DNA of 64,000 nucleotides, taken from Terriglobia bacterium. GTDB lineage: Bacteria > Acidobacteriota > Terriglobia > Terriglobales > Acidobacteriaceae. Below are positions 50,055 to 60,074 of the stretch, piece after piece (positions within the stretch are counted from its first letter, which is position 1; the number at the start of each line of letters is the position of its first letter). The notes beneath the pieces are model-generated. The model did no database searches. It was not told where the DNA came from and was given only the letters and a program-made list of their open reading frames with translations. The position numbers and the translations under genes were made by a program. The stretch is from contig JAIQFC010000008.1 in NCBI GenBank assembly GCA_020073465.1, positions 62,001 through 126,000 on the forward strand, written 5' to 3'.

Positions 50055-51418
50055 AAGCGATCCTCAGAATTGCTCTGGGTCTGGCTACGGTGGGGCTGCC
50101 CTGGCTGGCGGCTTCGGCCCAGGAGCCCTCGTCTCTAACGCTGCAGCAAGCCGTGAAGATCGCGCTGGAGAAAAATCCGCTGCGTAAAGCCGCGATTGCA
50201 GACACAAAGGCAGCTTCCGCGGATGTTCGCGAGGCGCGCTCGTACCTCATGCCCCATTTGAGCTTTTCGGAAACCGCGACTCGCGGCAATGATCCCGTGT
50301 ACGTGTTCGGCAGTCAGTTGCGCCAACAGCGTTTCACGACTGCGGACTTAGCACTGAACAAGCTGAACACGCCGTTGCCCCTGGGCAACTTCACTACGCG
50401 TTTTGGGGGAAGCTGGAACCTGTTTGATTCGTTCGCCAGCTGGCACCGCATCAATCGGGCACAACAGCTGAACGACGCTGCCGGACACCAGCTTGACCGC
50501 ACGGACCAGGAGATTGTCTTCCGGGTCGTCAGCTCTTACTACGAGGTTCTGCTGGCCGGCAAGCAACTGGACGTTGCTGAGCAGTCTGCCAACACTGCGC
50601 AAGCGATCATGGAGCGCAGCCATGCGAGATTCGACAGCGGCCTGGCGGTTGAGTCGGATCTGCTGACTGCGAAAGTGCGGAGGGCCGCACGGCAACAGGA
50701 ACTGATCCGGGCCAGGAATAATCTGGAACTGGCACGAGCCCAGTTGAATTCGGCGATGGGCATGTCGCTCGAGTCCGGGTTCCGTCTCACCGAAGAGTTG
50801 TCGGAGCGCGCGCTTCCGGTCGCCGCGCTGCAGGACTTGGAGAAGCAGGCGCTGCTGAACCGTCCCGACTTGAAGCGGATCGCCTCGGAGAAGGAAGCCC
50901 AGCGGCAGACGGTGTCGATGGCCAAGTCGTCATTTGGTCCGCGGGTGAACGCTTTTGCAGGCTGGGAGATGGATAACCCCACTTTCCTCGCGGGCGGGGG
51001 AGGAAACAACTGGCTGGGCGGGGTCGAAGTACAATTCGACCTGTTCCAAGGCGGCGCCAAACGCGCGGAACTCTCTCGTCAGCGCGCCCTGGAAGAGAAA
51101 GCCGCAGCTATGCAGCAGGCAGCAAGCGACGGAGTTCGCCTCGAAGTGAGGCGAGCCTACTACGACGTCGATGCCAGCCGGCAACAGGTCGAAGTGGCAC
51201 GCACTGCGATCGCAGAAGCGCAGGAGAGTCTGCGCATTAACCAGGACCGGTACGACAGCGGGTTGACCACTATTACGGACTTGTTGGGCGCTGAAGAAGC
51301 GATGCGCCGCAGCCAGACCGATTACTGGGAAGCTGTTTACCGTTTCCACAGCAGCTACGCCAACCTCGAGTTGGCGAGCGGAAGCTTGAACCTGCAGTCT
51401 CCGGTGGTGATGCCGTGA
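50051..51418 (+). CDS. TolC-like outer-membrane efflux protein, second system
   Basis: 455 residues from a TTG at 50051 overlapping the OsmC stop. This start gives a clean signal peptide (MKAILRIALGLATVGLPWLAASAQ) and has GGGAG 8 bases upstream; an ATG at 50015 is a weaker alternative. OEP repeats: SLTLQQAVKIALEKNPLRKAAIADTKAA and LLNRPDLKRIASEKEAQRQTVSM. The terminal INQDRYDSGLTTITDLLGAEEAMRRSQTDYWEAV is typical. Overlaps the following adaptor by GTGA. Confidence 0.9.
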   Translation: MKAILRIALGLATVGLPWLAASAQEPSSLTLQQAVKIALEKNPLRKAAIADTKAASADVREARSYLMPHLSFSETATRGNDPVYVFGSQLRQQRFTTADLALNKLNTPLPLGNFTTRFGGSWNLFDSFASWHRINRAQQLNDAAGHQLDRTDQEIVFRVVSSYYEVLLAGKQLDVAEQSANTAQAIMERSHARFDSGLAVESDLLTAKVRRAARQQELIRARNNLELARAQLNSAMGMSLESGFRLTEELSERALPVAALQDLEKQALLNRPDLKRIASEKEAQRQTVSMAKSSFGPRVNAFAGWEMDNPTFLAGGGGNNWLGGVEVQFDLFQGGAKRAELSRQRALEEKAAAMQQAASDGVRLEVRRAYYDVDASRQQVEVARTAIAEAQESLRINQDRYDSGLTTITDLLGAEEAMRRSQTDYWEAVYRFHSSYANLELASGSLNLQSPVVMP

Positions 51419-52539
51419 ATCTCATAAATACAGGACTCAAACCTGGCTCCTTGATACTCGCAGCCATGGTCATTTTCAGCAGTTGCTCCAGTGAGCAACA
51501 ACCGGCGGCGCGGCCGGCAGAAACCGTGCGGAACGTTGCGGTGCTTGCGGTGCAGCAGGCCAGCATTCCTGATCCGCTGGAAGCCGTGGGAACAGTACGT
51601 GCCGAACAGGCCAGCCAGCTGTCCAGCCAGGTAATGGGGAACATCGTTGAGGTACGGGCTCACGAAGGAGACCATGTGCAACGAGGCCAAGTGCTGGCTG
51701 TGATTGACGATTCGCAGCCGCGCGCCGCCGTGGACCGTGCAACCGCCGCCGATGGTGCCGCGCAGCAGCAATTGGTTGCAGCGGATTCCGACCTTGTCCT
51801 TGCGGAGTCGACGTTAAAGCGATACCAGAGCCTTTACGAAAGGAAATCGGTCAGCCCGCAGGAGTTTGACGAGGTCAGAGCCCGTCAGCAGGCGGCTCTC
51901 GCACGCCGCGACATGGCACAAGCGGGACAATCGCAGGCCAAGGCCGCACTAGCCCAGGCACGCACAACGCTCGAGTACACGCGGATTCGAGCGCCGTTTG
52001 ACGGAGTGATCACGGAGAAGAAAGCCGACTCCGGCACGTTCGCTGCAGCCGGCATGCCAATCTTCACCGTCGAAGATGTGCGCCGCTATCGATTGGAGGC
52101 CACGGTGAATGAGAGCGATCTCCGATATGTGCGGACGGGACAAAAGGTCCCGGTCGCGATCGATGCACTCGACAGCACGGGGCTGCAAGGCAAGGTCGTA
52201 CAGATCGTCCCGGCTGCCGACGCCGCGAGCCGTACCTTCCTGGTGAAGATCGAATTGCCGGCGGATGCAAGGCTGCGTTCCGGCCTGTTCGGGCGGGCCC
52301 AGTTCTCTCGTGGCGAGCGGCAGGCGTTGTTGATTCCACGCTCGGCGGTGGTCGAGCGCGGACAACTGCAGGGAGTTTTTGTTCTGGATCAAAACAAGAT
52401 TGCGAACCTGCGCTACGTGACTGTGGGGAAGCCCTCCGGGTCGGACATCGAAGTACTTGCGGGTCTCCAGAACGGAGAACGACTTGTAACCAAACCGGGT
52501 GAACTGGACTTGAACGGCAAACGCGTCGAGGCCGAGTGA
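51415..52539 (+). CDS. RND efflux periplasmic adaptor lipoprotein, second system
   Basis: 374 residues from a GTG at 51415. Lipobox: [18 protein letters not shown], so the adaptor is lipid-anchored. Lipoyl halves [31 protein letters not shown] and [23 protein letters not shown] flank a helical hairpin (about 95-160). The barrel and membrane-proximal part end in [23 protein letters not shown]. It is translationally coupled on both sides (overlaps 4 bp with OMF and 1 bp with the transporter). Confidence 0.92.
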   Translation: MNLINTGLKPGSLILAAMVIFSSCSSEQQPAARPAETVRNVAVLAVQQASIPDPLEAVGTVRAEQASQLSSQVMGNIVEVRAHEGDHVQRGQVLAVIDDSQPRAAVDRATAADGAAQQQLVAADSDLVLAESTLKRYQSLYERKSVSPQEFDEVRARQQAALARRDMAQAGQSQAKAALAQARTTLEYTRIRAPFDGVITEKKADSGTFAAAGMPIFTVEDVRRYRLEATVNESDLRYVRTGQKVPVAIDALDSTGLQGKVVQIVPAADAASRTFLVKIELPADARLRSGLFGRAQFSRGERQALLIPRSAVVERGQLQGVFVLDQNKIANLRYVTVGKPSGSDIEVLAGLQNGERLVTKPGELDLNGKRVEAE

Positions 52540-55500
52540 TGAGTGACAAAGAATCCAAGTCCGGGCTTCAGCCTCCACGCGTCTTGCGGCTGGCGGGCCG
52601 GATCGCTCACGCGTTCATCGACTCGAAGCTGACCCCGCTGGTCATTGTCGCCGCGTTGCTTCTGGGTGCCTTCAGCATCCTCAAAACTCCACGCGAAGAA
52701 GAACCCCAGATCGTGGTGCCCATGCTCGACGTGTTTGTGCAGATGCCGGGCGCCTCGGCCGACGAAGTCGCACAGCGGGTCAGCCTGCCCATGGAGAAGT
52801 TGCTGCGTGAAGTACCAGGCGTCGAATACATCTACTCCATCAGCCATCCCGGCGTGAGCATGCTGGTGGTTCGGTTCTACGTTGGCACAAAAGAAGAAGA
52901 CGCGATCATCCAGACCTACAACAAGCTCTACTCCAATTTCGATCGCATTCCGCCGGGCGTGTCACAACCGATCATCAAGGTCCGCTCGATCGATGACGTG
53001 CCGATCATGGCCCTGACGTTGTGGGGCAAGGACTATGACTCCTACCGTTTGCGGTGCATCGCGGGCGAACTGGAGAACTCGCTCAAGCCGCTCGACGATG
53101 TTTCTGAAACCAAGATCCTCGGCGGGCAACCGCGGCAAGTACGAGTGGTCCTCGATACACAGCGGTTGGCCGGGTATGGCCTTACGCCGGGCGCGATTGT
53201 GGGACAGCTTCAGAATGTAAACACCCGCGGCCAGGCAGGTAGCTTTGCGCGAGACAACCGCGAGTTTCAGGTTGAGGCGGGCACCTTTCTCACAAGTCTC
53301 GAAGACCTGCGCCAGGTCGTGGTAGGGGTTCACGCGGGACGTCCCGTGTACTTGCGCGACGTGGTGGAGAAGCTTGAGGACGGCCCCGCCGAGCCGAACA
53401 CCTACGTTCTGTTTGCCAATGCCCGCGGGGGAGTGGGACAGACGGCGGGCGCAGAATATCCGGCAGTCACGATCACAATTTCCAAACGAAAAGGTACGAA
53501 CGCCACTGATATTTCCGAGCGCGTACTGGACAAAGTCAAGGCGTTACGCGGTTATGTTCTTCCCGGCGATCTGAACATTACCGTCACCCGCAATTATGGG
53601 GAGACAGCAAAGGACAAGTCCGACGAACTGCTCAAGCACCTGCTGATTGCAACCTTGTCAGTCACGCTGCTGATAGCGCTCGCCCTGGGCTGGCGGGAAT
53701 CGGGAGTCGTGCTGCTGGCAGTGCCGGTCACGCTGGCCCTCACGCTCGCAGTTTTCTATCTTTACGGCTATACCCTGAACCGGGTCACGCTGTTTGCGCT
53801 GATCTTCTCTATCGGAATCCTCGTCGACGACGCGATTGTTGTGGTGGAGAACATCGTGCGCCATTTCCGGTTACCAGACAGCCGCGGGAGATCGCTGGTG
53901 GAAGTGGCAGGTGAAGCGGTCGACGAAGTTGGGAATCCTACCATCCTGGCTACGTTCGCCGTGATCGGCGCGATCCTGCCGATGGCCTTTGTGCGCGGCC
54001 TAATGGGTCCATACATGCGCCCGATCCCGGTGGGCGCGTCGGCAGCCATGCTGTTTTCACTGATTGTGGCTTTCGTCGTTTCGCCTTGGGCGGCACTGAG
54101 GCTACTGAGGAAATATGCGAGCGGTGCAGACCATTCCGGACACGACGCAGAAGGCTGGACCACGCGCCTGTACCGCCGGATGATGAATCCCCTGATCCTT
54201 AATGTCCGCCGCCGTTGGATGTTCCTGGGTGGGGTTGTGCTCTTGTTGCTGGCGGCGGTCGCTTTTGTCCCGCTGAAGTGGGTGCGTGTGAAGATGCTCC
54301 CGTTCGACAACAAGAGCGAGTTTCAAGTCATCATCGACATGCCTGACGGCACGCCGCTGGAACAGACCACTCACGTGGCACAGGCGCTGGGGCAATACCT
54401 CGGCAAGCAACCCGAGGTCGTTAACTACCAGATCTATGCAGGTACCTCCGGTCCTTATAACTTCAATGGTCTGGTGCGGCACTATTTTCTGCGCAGCCAA
54501 CCCAATCAAGCCGACATTCAGGTCAATCTGCTCTCGCATCAGGAGCGCAAGGCCCAGAGTCACGAAATTGCGCGCAGGTTGCGCCCGGAGTTGGACAAGC
54601 TTGCCGCACCCTTCGGGGCACGCATCAAGGTTGCGGAAGTTCCGCCCGGTCCGCCCGTGCTGCAAACCCTGGTCGCCGAAGTTTACGGCCCCAACTACAA
54701 GGGGCAGATTGAACTGGCCGCTCAGATCAAGAAAGTATTTCAACAGACGCCTGGCGTGGTGGATGTGGACTGGTACGTGGAAGACCCGCAAACCAAATAC
54801 GATATGAAGGTGGACCTGGACAAGGCAGCCCTCCACGGCATCTCGCCGGCCGACGTGACGCGGACGCTGCAGGTGGGACTGGGCGGCGCTAACGCCGGCC
54901 TGCTGCACGATCCGCATTCGCGCGAAAACGTCCCCATCGAAGTACGGTTGGCGCGTCCGGATCGTTCAGGAATTGAAGACCTTGGCAACCTGAAGCTGCC
55001 GACGCCTTCCGGTGGACAGATCGCTCTGCAGGAAGTGACGAACCTGGAGCAGGGCACAATCGATACCAGCGTCTACCGGAAGAATCTGCAGCCAGTGGTC
55101 TATGTGACGGGAGACGTCGCAGGCGGAGAAGAGAGCCCGGTCTACGCCATCGGGAAGATGAGCGACGCCATTGACAAGATCCGGTTGCCCGACGGCTACG
55201 CGGTAAAGCAGTACAAGGGCACAACACTGCCCGAGCGTACCGACCGCTTTTCCCTGAAGTGGGATGGGGAGTGGCACATTACGGTGGAGGTTTTTCGCGA
55301 TCTCGGACTGGCATTCGCCGCGGTCCTGGTCTTGATCTATGTGCTGGTGGTGGGATGGTTCCGGTCTTTTGTGACACCGCTGGTCATCATGGCGCCGATT
55401 CCTCTGACTCTGGTCGGCATTCTCCCCGCGCATGCGCTGATGGGGGCGTTCTTCACTGCCACCTCGATGATCGGTTTCATTGCGGGAGCCGGAATCATTG

Positions 55501-55853
55501 TGCGCAATTCCATCATTCTCGTGGACTTCATTGAGCTGCGCCGGTCGCAGGGAATGTCGCTGGAGGATGCCGTGGTCGACGCCGGTGCGGTGCGTTTCCG
55601 TCCGATGCTGCTGACCGCGGCAGCCGTGGTGGTGGGAGCCAGCGTGATTCTGTTCGACCCGATTTTCCAGGGCCTGGCACTATCGTTGATGGCGGGAGAG
55701 GTCGCGTCGACCGTCCTGTCGCGGATGACGGTGCCCGTTCTTTACTACCTGTCGCGCAGGGGAGGCTCGCTGCCGCCAGGACATTCGCATGCGCCGGAAA
55801 ACGTTGCAGAATACGAGACGGCCCAAGGCGAGATTGTGCAGAACACCTTGTAG
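52539..55853 (+). CDS. RND efflux inner-membrane transporter, second system
   Basis: 1104 residues. Helix 1 [51 protein letters not shown] is typical of the AcrB/MdtB-like family with EEP-x-I. Helix 4 contains [24 protein letters not shown], the double Asp of proton-relay in AcrB-type pumps. The C-terminal bundle has [36 protein letters not shown]. The start ATG 52539 overlaps the adaptor stop by one base. With OsmC, DUF2892 and the ECF factor alongside, a role in exporting toxic oxidised or electrophilic compounds is plausible. Confidence 0.93.
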   Translation: MSDKESKSGLQPPRVLRLAGRIAHAFIDSKLTPLVIVAALLLGAFSILKTPREEEPQIVVPMLDVFVQMPGASADEVAQRVSLPMEKLLREVPGVEYIYSISHPGVSMLVVRFYVGTKEEDAIIQTYNKLYSNFDRIPPGVSQPIIKVRSIDDVPIMALTLWGKDYDSYRLRCIAGELENSLKPLDDVSETKILGGQPRQVRVVLDTQRLAGYGLTPGAIVGQLQNVNTRGQAGSFARDNREFQVEAGTFLTSLEDLRQVVVGVHAGRPVYLRDVVEKLEDGPAEPNTYVLFANARGGVGQTAGAEYPAVTITISKRKGTNATDISERVLDKVKALRGYVLPGDLNITVTRNYGETAKDKSDELLKHLLIATLSVTLLIALALGWRESGVVLLAVPVTLALTLAVFYLYGYTLNRVTLFALIFSIGILVDDAIVVVENIVRHFRLPDSRGRSLVEVAGEAVDEVGNPTILATFAVIGAILPMAFVRGLMGPYMRPIPVGASAAMLFSLIVAFVVSPWAALRLLRKYASGADHSGHDAEGWTTRLYRRMMNPLILNVRRRWMFLGGVVLLLLAAVAFVPLKWVRVKMLPFDNKSEFQVIIDMPDGTPLEQTTHVAQALGQYLGKQPEVVNYQIYAGTSGPYNFNGLVRHYFLRSQPNQADIQVNLLSHQERKAQSHEIARRLRPELDKLAAPFGARIKVAEVPPGPPVLQTLVAEVYGPNYKGQIELAAQIKKVFQQTPGVVDVDWYVEDPQTKYDMKVDLDKAALHGISPADVTRTLQVGLGGANAGLLHDPHSRENVPIEVRLARPDRSGIEDLGNLKLPTPSGGQIALQEVTNLEQGTIDTSVYRKNLQPVVYVTGDVAGGEESPVYAIGKMSDAIDKIRLPDGYAVKQYKGTTLPERTDRFSLKWDGEWHITVEVFRDLGLAFAAVLVLIYVLVVGWFRSFVTPLVIMAPIPLTLVGILPAHALMGAFFTATSMIGFIAGAGIIVRNSIILVDFIELRRSQGMSLEDAVVDAGAVRFRPMLLTAAAVVVGASVILFDPIFQGLALSLMAGEVASTVLSRMTVPVLYYLSRRGGSLPPGHSHAPENVAEYETAQGEIVQNTL

Positions 55854-55874
55854 TTCCTGAAGGAGAAACTCACT

Positions 55875-56063
55875 ATGACCGTAGAACGTGCACTTCGATT
55901 GATCGCGGGCAGTTTTGTGCTGCTGTCCCTGGCGTTAGGGTATTGGGTGAGTCCCTACTGGTATCTGTTCACTGCCTTTGTCGGGCTGAATCTGCTTCAG
56001 TCTGGCTTCACCAACTGGTGCCCGATGATGACCTTCCTGCGTAAGCTCGGTGTGGGACGGTAG
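55875..56063 (+). CDS. DUF2892 small membrane protein (YgaP-like transmembrane domain)
   Basis: 62 residues: MTVERALRLIAGSFVLLSLALGYWVSPYWYLFTAFVGLNLLQSGFTNWCPMMTFLRKLGVGR. Two membrane helices with the conserved GxNLxQSxFTxWCP motif, whose Cys can carry sulfane sulfur in YgaP relatives (DUF2892). GAAGGAG lies 8 bp upstream of ATG 55875, 21 bp after the pump. It is likely the last gene of the efflux operon. Confidence 0.9.
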   Translation: MTVERALRLIAGSFVLLSLALGYWVSPYWYLFTAFVGLNLLQSGFTNWCPMMTFLRKLGVGR

Positions 56064-56126
56064 GGTAACAGGCGAACGTGCCTGATTGGATTGGGGCGGG
56101 CGTTTGTTGTGGTCTGCTTCTGCAAC

Positions 56127-56570
56127 CTACTTCTTCAGCAGGCTGGTGTGGCTGGCAACGCATTGCCACTTGCCACTTTCCTGAACCCAGGTATCGGTGA
56201 AGCGGCCGACGTGGTCGTAGGGCTTGCCCTGGTAGGTTCCCTTGGTGTGATAGATGCCGGTGACGACGGCGGTATCGCCGAAGAAATTCACCTTGAGGTC
56301 CTGAATGTTGGCGCTGGTGGGTTTGAAGCGAGGATCGCGGATGTCAGCAAGAAACTTGGTCTTGTCGCTGACTTCGCCGTCCCACTCAGTATTGACGAAA
56401 CGGTTGGAAACCAGGGCGTCGAGGGCGGAGGAGTCGCGGTTCACCTGGGACTCATTCCACAGGCGTTCGAGCACGATCAGCCTGCTCTCGCGCGGGTCGG
56501 ACTGCTGCGCAATCGCGGCTGTGATTACGGTGACGGTGAGCAGAAGACAGCAGCAAAGGCTGCGGATCAT
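56127..56570 (-). CDS. Exported NTF2-like (DUF4440-type) protein
   Basis: 147 residues. Signal peptide MIRSLCCCLLLTVTVITAAIA. NTF2-like fold: LERLWNESQVNRDSSALDALVSNRFVNTEWDGEVSDKTKFLADI ... FGDTAVVTGIYHTKGTYQGKPYDHVGRFTDTWVQESGKWQCVASHTSLL. The conserved TDTWVxxxGxWQCVASH ending is characteristic of SnoaL/DUF4440 proteins, which bind small molecules or act as scaffolds. ATG 56570 was chosen; an upstream ATG at 56594 is in frame. Confidence 0.85.
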   Translation of the reverse strand: MIRSLCCCLLLTVTVITAAIAQQSDPRESRLIVLERLWNESQVNRDSSALDALVSNRFVNTEWDGEVSDKTKFLADIRDPRFKPTSANIQDLKVNFFGDTAVVTGIYHTKGTYQGKPYDHVGRFTDTWVQESGKWQCVASHTSLLKK

Positions 56571-56768
56571 GGACTTGCGCGCAAACCGCCACATCCCTAC
56601 GTGGGGCGGACGCTGCGAAAACATAGCAGTCCCGGGAGGGCTGGTGCCATGGAAATGCACCCCGGAAAGGTTACGAACGTCACGAAAGCGTTCGGGTTTG
56701 GGACTCTGCGTCGAGCCGGGACAAGAAGGGGAGATAGAATACTTGGAGCTAGGGGCTGGAGGTGTAGG
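56571..56768. other. Intergenic control region between divergent small secreted proteins
   Basis: 198 bp without a convincing gene; several GTGGGAT/GGGACTCT-like words. The divergent promoters were not resolved by eye. Confidence 0.4.
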
Positions 56769-57383
56769 GTGGCAAAGCTCCATGTCTTCTTCGGTTCCGC
56801 CTTCTTGATCCTCGTTTCTTGCCTCGCGCACGGACAAGATGACAGCAGCGTCAGCTGTCCGTTTTTTCCCGACCAGGAGGTTCGCGCCCACGATCTGCCA
56901 TTGCTAACGGCGCCGTCAAAGAACACCTCCGCAGTGCTGGCAACTGCGCTCGAAATAACCCTCCACGACAAAGCCGTGTGCTGTGGAAAGGACTCTGCCC
57001 TCGAAGATGCTGTGCTCTCCGATCCCCGATCCTTGCAGGAGCTCAGCCCCAAGTTGCAAGGAAGGCATCTGCTGAGCGATGGCCGGCCTATCGTGGTAAA
57101 TGCGGAGTATGTCCCACGAACCTCGGTTAACTCTGGTCTCGTCATCCGGGCCCTGCTCGAACAGCACGCTCCGCTCATCGAGTGGAAAGCGCACTTCTAC
57201 GTCTTGTACGGAGCAGTCTTCAATGAGACTCGCTGTCCCAGCGGAGGGCAATATGCGATTCACAAACTCTTGCTGCTGGACCCGAGATTCTCCGATGAGC
57301 GCCGGGAGGTTGTCTTCAACCGGGACACCGACGACTGGGAGAAGGTCCAGGGGTTGGTCATTCCGGTGGTCGCGCCGCAATAG
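56769..57383 (+). CDS. Secreted protein of unknown function
   Basis: 204 residues from a GTG at 56769. Signal peptide MAKLHVFFGSAFLILVSCLAHG. The mature part has a Cys-pair KAVCCGKDSALEDAVLSDP, then LKGRHLL-like SPKLQGRHLLSDGRPIVVNAEYVPRTSVN, and the C-terminus FSDERREVVFNRDTDDWEKVQGLVIPVV. No recognised family. The reading frame continues open further upstream, but a long N-terminal extension would overlap the divergent gene, so the GTG is preferred. Confidence 0.6.
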   Translation: MAKLHVFFGSAFLILVSCLAHGQDDSSVSCPFFPDQEVRAHDLPLLTAPSKNTSAVLATALEITLHDKAVCCGKDSALEDAVLSDPRSLQELSPKLQGRHLLSDGRPIVVNAEYVPRTSVNSGLVIRALLEQHAPLIEWKAHFYVLYGAVFNETRCPSGGQYAIHKLLLLDPRFSDERREVVFNRDTDDWEKVQGLVIPVVAPQ

Positions 57384-57393
57384 AGACTGGGCT

Positions 57394-58392
57394 TTAGAAT
57401 GCCCAGCGCAACAGCGTGGCGCCGATGGTAAATCCGGCACCGACTGAGGCCAGCATCACTAGGCTTCCCTTCTTCAGCTTCCCTTCCTCGATCGCGGTAG
57501 CCATCGCTAAGGGTATCGTGCCGGCCGTGGTGTTACCGTAGCGGTCGATGTTCACGATGACGCTTTCGGGGCGCAGGCCGAGTCGATCGGCGGTGGCGCT
57601 GATGATGCGCAGGTTGGCCTGGTGCGGGATGAAGGCATCGATGTCAGAGCCTTTCAGGCCGTTGCGTTCGAGCAGTTTCTGGCAAAGCTCGGTCTGCTTT
57701 CGGACGGCGACCTTGAAGACCTGCTGACCGTCCTGGTGAACGTAGTGCATCTTCTGGTCGACGGTCTGATGGGTTGACGGATTCAGGCTGCCGCCGCCGG
57801 GCATGTAGAGGAAGCAACCGCCGGAGCCATCGACTTCGTGGATGTAATCGATCAGGCCGACCGAATCGTCTTCGGCAGGCTCAAGCAGTGCGGCGCCGGC
57901 GCCGTCTCCGAAGATTACGCACGTGGCGCGGTCGGCGTAGTCGATGATCGAAGACATGACGTCGGCGCCAATCACCAGAACGCGTTTGTGCGACCCGCTG
58001 GCAATAAACTGCGCGCCGACCTGCAATGAGTAGATGAACGCCGAACAGGCGGCGGATAGATCGAATCCCCAGACTCCCTTGGCGCCGAGCTTGTGCTGCA
58101 CCAGGCAGGCGGTGGAGGGAAAGAACATGTCGGGAGTGACTGTGCCGACGATGATGGCATCGAGGTCGGTCGGCGCCAAGCCGCGCTGGGCAAGCGCTTT
58201 CTTCGCCGCCTCGACCGCGAGGTCGCTGGTAGCGACGCCCTTGTCGACGATGTGGCGTTCGCGGATGCCGACTCGCGTCATGATCCACTCGTTGGTTGTG
58301 TCGACCATCTTCTCGAGGTCGGAGTTGGTGAGAAGACGCGGCGGCACGTAGGTGCCGAGGGCGCTGATCTTGGCGCGAATGGGCTTGGTCAA
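57394..58392 (-). CDS. fabH: 3-oxoacyl-ACP synthase III (FabH)
   Basis: 332 residues. Starts fatty acid synthesis by condensing an acyl-CoA starter with malonyl-ACP. Catalytic triad visible: Cys116 in [12 protein letters not shown], His257 in IPHQANLRI, Asn287 in [13 protein letters not shown]. The C-terminal [15 protein letters not shown] is typical. Start chosen as TTG 58392 (protein [21 protein letters not shown]), because GGAG lies 7 bases upstream; an in-frame TTG at 58434 is less likely. No fab neighbours are visible. Confidence 0.94.
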   Translation of the reverse strand: MTKPIRAKISALGTYVPPRLLTNSDLEKMVDTTNEWIMTRVGIRERHIVDKGVATSDLAVEAAKKALAQRGLAPTDLDAIIVGTVTPDMFFPSTACLVQHKLGAKGVWGFDLSAACSAFIYSLQVGAQFIASGSHKRVLVIGADVMSSIIDYADRATCVIFGDGAGAALLEPAEDDSVGLIDYIHEVDGSGGCFLYMPGGGSLNPSTHQTVDQKMHYVHQDGQQVFKVAVRKQTELCQKLLERNGLKGSDIDAFIPHQANLRIISATADRLGLRPESVIVNIDRYGNTTAGTIPLAMATAIEEGKLKKGSLVMLASVGAGFTIGATLLRWAF

Positions 58393-58517
58393 TGATTGCT
58401 CCTGCAATGAGAGCCGCTGAGTTATGAGACTCAATATTTTGCAGGATTGGGGGAAGAATGTCTAACGGAGGTTCGAAGTAGGGCGCAGTTTGCCTTTTGA
58501 GCCGCGGTGCGATGCGC

Positions 58518-58591
58518 GCGAGATCCCTTCGGCTTCGCTCAGGGCAGGCTCTTCGCTCCGCCTGAAAAACGGCTTCGCTCAGGATGACGCC
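58518..58591. repeat. Family 3 repeat, long copy upstream of fabH
   Basis: GCGAGATCCCTTCGGCTTCGCTCAGGGCAGGCTCTTCGCTCCGCCTGAAAAACGGCTTCGCTCAGGATGACGCC. Its last 50 bp align with the arms around the GIY-YIG gene, including GCTCCGCCTGAA. GTAGGGCGCAGTTTG just before (58481-58495) resembles the MITE end, but no right-hand end was found. Confidence 0.8.
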
Positions 58592-58629
58592 GGACACGGA
58601 AGCAGGAATCGCCGTAGCAGCAAAGAAGG

Positions 58630-58902
58630 CTAGGCTGCTTTGTCGGACCTCTCGTGGTCCATCCACTCCTGGACAAAGTTTGGGCAGAAAACGATTCCGA
58701 AGTCGTGGCCCTCGCCGTTTATGAAATAGAACAGCGCAGCGCGGTCCAGTTCACCGAGGCCCTCCAGATTGAGCAAGGGCCACAGTTTGCACTGGGCAGC
58801 AGACTGGACGAGCTGATCGAGGTAGGCCAAATGGCCAACAAACAATTTGCCCGAAACTCTGATCGTAATCGTTGGATGAACGGACTCCCGACCACCGCGC
58901 AT
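58630..58902 (-). CDS. STAS-like domain protein (anti-sigma-antagonist type)
   Basis: 90 residues. TITIRVSGKLFVGHLAYLDQLVQSAAQ resembles the first strand-helix of STAS domains; LLNLEGLGELDRAALFYFING corresponds to the phosphorylation-loop strand (LVDLxxVxxxDxxG), here without the usual Ser. STAS domains regulate sigma factors or anion transporters by protein contacts. The start at 58902 and identity are moderately supported. Confidence 0.55.
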   Translation of the reverse strand: MRGGRESVHPTITIRVSGKLFVGHLAYLDQLVQSAAQCKLWPLLNLEGLGELDRAALFYFINGEGHDFGIVFCPNFVQEWMDHERSDKAA

Positions 58903-59039
58903 ATTCGTTTCCCTCCGTAAGCGACAGGCGGGTGGATGTCCCGCGAGCCTTACCTTGTCTTGATGCGCGGAAAAACCGTTTCTTGCGTAGAAATGTGTAG
59001 ACGTCGCACAAATCTTTGTAGCGACCTGAAAACACGAGC

Positions 59040-59588
59040 TTAGAACGTATAGTCGGGCGGCTTAATCCCTTTAGCACGCATGTAGACCTCGCACTGTGCG
59101 CGGTGATGCGCGGTGTGCACGAACATGTTGAGGATCATGGCGCGGCCATCGGGATCATTGCGTCCTTTCCATGACGGGATGTGCCAGGTGTGCTGCAGTT
59201 GCTCAGGCGTGATCTTTGGCAGCACGTCGAGGACGTAGTCGAAGGATTGCTCCAGCGTCTTGAGCACGTTTTGTTTGTCCGAGGCTGGGGGCTTGCTGGG
59301 ATCGAAGTCGAACGGCGGCTTGATGCCGGTGATCTCGCGGAAGCGGTAGACGTTCGCTCCGGCGATGTGGATCATCTGCTCACCGAAGGTCATTTCCTCG
59401 GGATTGGGCTTGAAGCTGTAGAACTCGGCGGGCATGGCGTTGGCTACGTCGATGGTGAATTGTTTGGAAATCTGCCAGTCGTGAAGGAACTCCGGCAGGT
59501 CGAGCACAGAGTTGAGTTTTGCGGTTTGGGCGGCGGCAGCGCAGGAAAGAAGTAATGAAAGAGCGAACAGAATGCGAGGACGCAACAT
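59040..59588 (-). CDS. Exported DinB-family protein
   Basis: 182 residues with a signal peptide (MLRPRILFALSLLLSCAAAAQTA). The DinB-like four-helix bundle: FLHDWQISKQFTIDVANAMPAEFYSFKPNPEEMTFGEQMIHIAGANVYRFREITG ... LNMFVHTAHHRAQCEVYMRAKGIKPPDYTF. Histidines at about 107 and 152-156 would form the metal site of DinB/YfiT-type hydrolase-like folds (thiol-transfer in some members). Export is unusual for this mostly cytosolic family. ATG 59588 was chosen for the signal peptide. Confidence 0.8.
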   Translation of the reverse strand: MLRPRILFALSLLLSCAAAAQTAKLNSVLDLPEFLHDWQISKQFTIDVANAMPAEFYSFKPNPEEMTFGEQMIHIAGANVYRFREITGIKPPFDFDPSKPPASDKQNVLKTLEQSFDYVLDVLPKITPEQLQHTWHIPSWKGRNDPDGRAMILNMFVHTAHHRAQCEVYMRAKGIKPPDYTF

Positions 59589-59659
59589 GGGTTCCTCCTG
59601 AAGGGCGACCGCGTGGTTGGACGGTCGGGAAGACGATGTGTAACAGGGTAGAAAGCCAA

Positions 59660-59770
59660 TAAGTCAGGCACCGGGGGCTCACTGCACACGCAAGAGCCCG
59701 TTACCGTTGCTTCCTTCCGGACCTGGCGGGGTTGGCGGGAGTACGTCGCGCGAGACCGATGCCTGACCGG
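59660..59770 (-). ncRNA. ffs: Signal recognition particle RNA (4.5S-type)
   Basis: The minus strand reads CCAGGTCCGGAAGGAAGCAAC in the conserved domain IV: the GGAA tetraloop with symmetric and asymmetric internal loops that bind Ffh. The ends pair: GTCAGGCA (59663-59670) with TGCCTGAC (59760-59767), giving a hairpin of about 105 nt. It is the RNA core of the SRP that targets membrane proteins. Exact ends are uncertain by a few bases. Confidence 0.95.
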
Positions 59771-59774
59771 AACC

Positions 59775-59780
59775 ATTCTA
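59775..59780 (-). promoter_or_regulatory. Likely -10 box of the SRP RNA gene
   Basis: On the minus strand TAGAAT lies 5-10 bases before the mature 5' end (about 59768), followed by GGTTCCG. The -35 is not clear (TTACCC with short spacing). Confidence 0.45.
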
Positions 59781-59858
59781 GCATCCGGGATTTTGGGGTA
59801 ACGCGGGACGGCCCGCAGCAACGCTGCATCGCCGGGCGAGAACTCGGGAGAGCTCCAC

Positions 59859-59909
59859 GCCAGATCCCTCGCCCCGCTCGTGAAAACGCGGGGACTTCGG
59901 GATGACGCC
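59859..59909. repeat. Family 3 repeat copy upstream of the SRP RNA gene
   Basis: GCCAGATCCCTCGCCCCGC-TCGTGAAAAC-GCGGGGACTTCGGGATGACGCC. The outer blocks AGATCC...GGATGACGCC match the others; the centre is a distinct CCCCGC/GCGGGG hairpin. Confidence 0.7.
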
Positions 59910-60074
59910 GCCGGAAGGGCGCCTCGCAAATGTGAGATATAGGAAACAGGGCCGACAAGAGGTGTGTGACTTTTGGTGCAAGAATTGAGTGGCGGGAGCT
60001 TCCCTTCTTCAGTGCGTTGTCGAACAATAGGAGTACCCGAAGCAGAAGGTTGAACGAGCTTTCCGTTTCTTACG

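Noticed and set aside
56091-56768. 430-residue reading of the secreted protein from base 56091
   Set aside because: It would run antisense through the divergent NTF2-like gene; a GTG at 56769 gives a clean signal peptide.
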